This document shows, piece by piece, positions 19,714 to 23,476 of a stretch of DNA of 23,476 nt (the first letter of the stretch is position 1; each line of letters starts with the position of its first letter). Origin of the DNA: Sphaeroforma arctica JP610. Taxonomy: Eukaryota; Opisthokonta; Ichthyosporea; Ichthyophonida. The stretch spans positions 1 to 23,476 of the forward strand of contig NW_014039841.1 of assembly GCF_001186125.1 (NCBI RefSeq), in the 5' to 3' direction. Both the position numbers and the translations under genes were made by a program. The notes beneath the pieces were generated by a model. That model was not told where the DNA came from. It saw nothing but the letters and a program-made list of their open reading frames with translations, and ran no database searches.

Positions 19714-19762
19714 GCTCTCAGAGCTGAATATTAGAGAGAGCCTGTAGTGCGTGAACACTGAA

Positions 19763-19860
19763 CACTCAGAAGTCAGAACAGTGAAAGGAGTGGAGGGACA
19801 CTCAGAAGTCAGAACAGTGAAGGAGTGGAGGGCCACTCAGAAGTCAGAACACTGAGAACA
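19763..19860 (+). repeat. 35-36-bp tandem repeat in the HSP70 upstream region
   Basis: Two full units and a partial third start at 19763, 19799 and 19834, each opening CACTCAGAAGTCAGAACA and continuing GTGAAGGAGTGGAGGG in the first two. Confidence 0.9.
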
Positions 19861-19896
19861 GCGAGAAAAAACGAGAGAAAAGCCACAGGTGACTAT

Positions 19897-19946
19897 TTCG
19901 AGAAACGACAAGAATTTTTGGTTGGTAGTTCCTGAGAGTTCCGGAA
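19897..19946 (+). promoter_or_regulatory. Proximal heat-shock elements, including a four-unit array
   Basis: TTCGAGAA lies at 19897-19904. At 19929-19946 the sequence fits TTCnnGAGnnTTCnnGAA, four alternating units in strict 5-bp register with only GAG for GAA in the second. This is the classical binding site form for trimeric heat-shock factor and lies 145 bp before the HSP70 ATG. Confidence 0.8.
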
Positions 19947-20090
19947 ATAACTTAAAAATCCGAAGACACAACAGTTGCACTCCGCAGAATACCACACCCT
20001 ACAAATAGCAGATATTTATTGCCTAAGGTTGCATTCATACATTAACAACCCAAATATAACATATACATATCAACAACTATACTAATAAGT

Positions 20091-22030
20091 ATGCCAGGAC
20101 AAACTAACAACTCTCCAGTAATTGGAATCGATCTCGGTACCACTTACTCATGCGTTGGTGTATCCAGCACGGCAAGGTTGAGATCATCGCCAATGATCAA
20201 GGCAACCGAACAACGCCCTCGTACGTTGCTTTCACAGACTCTGAGCGATTATTAGGAGACGCAGCTAAAAATCAGATCGCTCTTAACCCGCACAACACCG
20301 TGTTCGATGCTAAGCGTCTGATAGGCCGAAAGTTCAATGACAAAGAAGTGCAGGCCGATATGAAGCACTTCTCATTCGAAGTTGTGGAACAAAATAAGAA
20401 ACCAGCTGTACAAGTAGAGTACATGGCTGAAAAGAAGATATTCTTACCTGAGGAGATATCGTCTATGGTGCTGACCAAAATGAAGAAAACGGCAGAGGCC
20501 TATTTGGGAACCAAAGTGACAGACGCCGTGATCACGGTGCCAGCATATTTCAATGATTCCCAAAGGCAGAGTACAAAGGATGCTGGGGCTATCGCTGGTC
20601 TAAATGTGCTACGTATAATCAACGAGCCCACAGCCGCTGCGATTGCGTACGGTCTGGACTAGAAGGCCGCCAACGATGGCGAGAAGAAGATCCTAATTTT
20701 CGATCTTGGTGGAGGCACATTTGACGTTAGTATACTCACCCTGGATCAAGGCATATTCGAGGTCAAGGCTACCGCTGGCGACACACACTTGGGAGGCGAG
20801 GATTTTGACAACCGTATGGTTGCCCATTTCGCGAAGGAGCTCCAGCGTAAAAACAAGAAGGATCTGACTACAAACGCAAGGGCGATGCGTAGATTGCGAA
20901 CGGCATGCGAGAAGGCTAAACGTACGTTGTCGTCTTCTGCGCAGGCCAATGTAGAAATCGATTCTCTTTTCGAGGGTGCCGATTTCTACACTAGCATCAC
21001 TCGAGCTCGATTTGAGGAAATGTGTGTTGATCTTTTCCGCGGCACACTAGAACCAGTGAAGAAAGCTTTACGAGATGCGAAAATGGACAAGTCGAGTATC
21101 GATGAGATTGTGCTGGTAGGTGGTTCTACTCGTATTCCAAAGATTCAGAAGTTACTTTCTGAGTACTTCAATGGTAAAGAGCTGAACAAGAGCATCAATG
21201 TGGATGAAGCAGTCGCGTACGGCGCCGCAGTTCAGGGTGCCATTCTCCGGGGTGACACGCACAGCTCAGTCTCAGATCTTCTGCTTTTGGATGTCGCTCC
21301 GTTGTCTATGGGTATTGAGACCGCCGGTGGTGTGATGATCTCGCTGATAAAGCGCAACACCACCATTCCCACGAAGCAAACACAGACCTTCTCCACTTAT
21401 GCTGACAATCAGCCAGCTGTGTCCATTCAAGTGTACGAGGGTGAGCGAGCCATGACGAAAGACAACCACAAGCTGGGCGCCTTTGATCTTGTCGGCATTG
21501 CCCCTGCTCCCAGAGGCACACCCCAGATCGAAGTTACCTTTGATATCGATGCGAATGGTATACTCAACGTGTCCGCCCAATATAAGGCCTCTGGTAAGTC
21601 GGAGAAGATCACAGTGACGAACGATGCGGGTCGCTTGAATCAGACTGATATCGATCAGATGCTTGCGGATGCCGAAAAGTTTGCAGCACAAGATGAGGTG
21701 CAGCGGCAAAAGGTCGCGGCTAAGAATGAATTGGAAGGGTATGCGTTCCAGGTTAAAAACTCGGTGGAGAATGATCACAAAGACAAGATTTCTGAGAGCG
21801 ACCGCCAGAGTGTGATCCAGAAGGCAGATGAAGTTATCAGCTGGCTGGACCACAATCAGACCGCAGAAAAAGACGAGTTTGAGCATCAGAAGAAAGAATT
21901 GGAGGCTGTGGTGAACCCTATTATGACTAGTGTATACAAACAGGCCGGTGCAGGTGGTGTCGGTTGTATGCCTGGGGGATGTGGCACAGGAAACCCAACC
22001 TCTGAACCCACAGTGGAAGAGGTCGACTAA
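20091..22030 (+). pseudogene. HSPA/HSC70-like: Cytosolic Hsp70 gene with one frameshift and one in-frame stop
   Basis: Hsp70 is an ATP-driven chaperone. The reading starts at ATG 20091 and gives [14 protein letters not shown], the family's first ATP-binding motif. Right after it one T is missing (about 20161-20163; VFQHGK is expected), so the rest lies in another frame. The second block carries [16 protein letters not shown] and [15 protein letters not shown], then a TAG at 20660-20662 where the family has Lys (AAG). The third block holds [25 protein letters not shown], the substrate-binding domain and the cytosolic tail EEVD. Allowing for the lost base, the length is 646 residues, normal for the family. 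There are no introns. Everything else is well conserved, so this is either a recently inactivated copy in a family with functional members or a locus with assembly errors. Heat-shock elements lie upstream and AATAAA downstream. Confidence 0.92.
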
Positions 22031-22183
22031 GATTATTCGGTCTATATGCAGATCTGCCTTTGAATTATTAATGACTACCTTGCAGTTTTCTTGTGCACTC
22101 GTACACTGCACTACCACTAAGTGATTTCAATTGTTGTCCTATAAAACAACCCAAGAATTACGACAAAAAAATTTTAAACTAGA

Positions 22184-22189
22184 AATAAA
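22184..22189 (+). terminator. Polyadenylation signal after HSP70 (AATAAA)
   Basis: A canonical AATAAA lies 154 bp after the stop in an A-rich stretch. Confidence 0.55.
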
Positions 22190-23225
22190 ACAAATCTAAA
22201 CAGAATTCAAGTGTGTGCAATTCCAAAATATAATGCGATTAAGTTTAGCCAAGAGTCGTTTAATTCGAGATGCTCTTTCGGTATATCCCTGAAATGTTTG
22301 TGATTACTGTTACTATCTTGGTGAACTTGAGAAAACGTTGTGTTAACTTGAGATGTGTGTAGCACATTTAAATTTCGAGTGAAACATCATGAACTTTTTG
22401 CAAGCCTGTTTCTTATCATACATAAATATTATTAGATAATACTACATTTTATCATACATGGTTAATATCAGATAATTCTACATGGATACCCGAAACCGGC
22501 AGGCTACGGATATGTACCGCATTCTCTTTCAAATGAAAGCGTATGTTGCTTGCTATCAGGCGAATTCTGATTAACTTGATCGCCGCAGTGTGTCATCGCG
22601 ACAAGCTGCAAATTTGTGCTTGATTACGATATATACGCGCAGCAGCCACACGATTTACCGTATTTCCAACAACACGTGTCTTATAACATGTCCTTGGGAT
22701 CTGATCACTACATTCAGGAAGTAGCATATTAACTGGCATCTCATCAGGATATAAATTAACGACAACGCACTAGCGTGCGATATAAAATGAAGATACCACT
22801 GTTCAGTGATCAGAGCTTTCTGTGCTGGCTATGGAGATACGACAAACGCCGCAATGAGCACTTTATAAGTTTGAACTGTACATGGTATTTCATATATAGC
22901 GAAAGAGAAAATACAATTCGTAGAATAGAACATAGCCCTCTAAATTATACACGTATTTATATGTAATTACGTGAATAGAATCATATTCTTCATTAAAAGA
23001 AAAAAAAATTGCCATAGATATCTATGAAGCTTTCACAAAATAATAATTGTTGATAAGAGCAGTGACGAAGTTGCCTGTTGTTGATTATGTATTATAAGCC
23101 AAGGGGTGCTGTAAACAATTGACAGTGATTATAATATATATTAACAGGCTAAAAACAAGCTTACAGTGCTATTCTGATCACTCCTGCAGTCGTATAACAG
23201 TGGCACGATTACCCTACCAGTAGTC
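22190..23225. other. Intergenic stretch between HSP70 and DCP2
   Basis: This is AT-rich DNA with one diverged two-copy repeat (22413-22484: TTATCATACAT and AGATAAT-CTACAT words). A 63-codon frame at 22775-22966 has no recognisable features. The DCP2 promoter must lie in the right part, but no motif stands out. Confidence 0.5.
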
Positions 23226-23415
23226 ATGTCGAAACTACCAGAGGTGCTCGATGATTTGTGTAGTCGATTTATCCTGAACATGCCGGGAGACGAGCTTGCC
23301 TCGTTTGATCGTTTGTTCTTCCAGATGGAACAAGCACACTGGTTCTATTTGGACTTCTACAGAGAAAACAACACAGCTCTTCCCTCTCTTAACCTGAAAA
23401 ACTTCGGTATACAAA
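23226..23415 (+). CDS. DCP2: mRNA-decapping enzyme Dcp2, first exon (partial gene)
   Basis: Dcp2 removes the 5' cap from mRNAs in the cytoplasmic decay pathway, with Dcp1 as partner. The exon codes 63 residues. VLDDLCSRFIL, PGDEL and AHWFYLDFY match the N-terminal regulatory domain of Dcp2, including the human VLDDLCSRFILHIP and AHWFYLDFY segments. This all-helical domain binds Dcp1; the Nudix catalytic domain must lie in exons beyond the window. The start is the ATG at 23226, which gives an N-terminus of normal length. The donor is GTAAGT at 23416, phase 1; an overlapping GTAAGT at 23420 is possible. The intron runs to the window end and is AT-rich. Confidence 0.93.
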
Positions 23416-23476
23416 GTAAGTAAGTTCGCATTTCTAGTATTGTATACATATGCAATATATAAATACATATATATAT

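Noticed and set aside
20660-20662. TAG as a reassigned sense codon in this organism
   Set aside because: PSMD11 ends on TAG exactly where the family ends, and the membrane-protein gene also ends on TAG, so the HSP70 TAG is a true stop.
21272-22117. 281-codon antisense frame under the HSP70 3' half
   Set aside because: It is a shadow of the highly conserved Hsp70 coding strand; such long antisense frames are common in HSP70 genes.
22775-22966. 63-codon frame between HSP70 and DCP2
   Set aside because: There is no recognisable domain, it is AT-biased, and no evidence favours it over chance.

Overview
The window looks like nuclear DNA of a unicellular opisthokont, most plausibly a holozoan of the ichthyosporean type such as Sphaeroforma. 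The lineage call is an inference with moderate confidence. It rests on animal-like Rpn6, Hsp70 (EEVD tail) and Dcp2 sequences, spliceosomal introns of about 0.2-1.3 kb with GTATGT/GTAAGT-type donors, and gene-sparse DNA full of (TA)n, (GT)n and minisatellite arrays. A run of 20 N at 11751-11770 marks an assembly gap inside an AT microsatellite.

Layout, left to right. (1) 268-2572 (+): the last three exons of the proteasome lid subunit Rpn6/PSMD11, with a 28-bp minisatellite inside the last intron. (2) 2573-7182: a long stretch with no convincing gene, holding a degenerate ~150-bp tandem repeat (4250-5000) and a 32-bp minisatellite (5902-6279). (3) 7183-7767: a ~240-bp duplication of the 3' end of the next gene; the outer copy is bounded by a perfect 27-bp inverted repeat. 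(4) 7562-9610 (-): an intronless gene for an unrecognised membrane protein with a low-complexity N-terminus and a coiled coil. (5) 9611-11503: AT-rich intergenic DNA with a GC-rich island. (6) 11504-18489 (+): a nine-exon gene, all junctions in phase, predicted to encode a 757-residue mitochondrially targeted protein. It has four copies of an unrecognised ~45-residue repeat, a CCHC-type zinc knuckle resembling that of eIF3g, and long acidic serine-rich linkers. (7) 19452-22030 (+): a cytosolic Hsp70 gene whose coding region has one frameshift and one in-frame stop, preceded by well-formed heat-shock elements. (8) 23226-end (+): exon 1 of the mRNA-decapping enzyme Dcp2.

The genes do not form one pathway; they are ordinary neighbours in a eukaryotic chromosome. 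The part most likely to be undescribed is the mitochondrial repeat protein: each repeat sits in its own exon, and the repeats share a central YEGD-like turn and a closing V-x-E-F-L helix motif. The second point of interest is the inverted-repeat-bounded duplication at 7183-7460. No CRISPR array, rRNA, tRNA, virus-like element or autonomous transposon was recognised.
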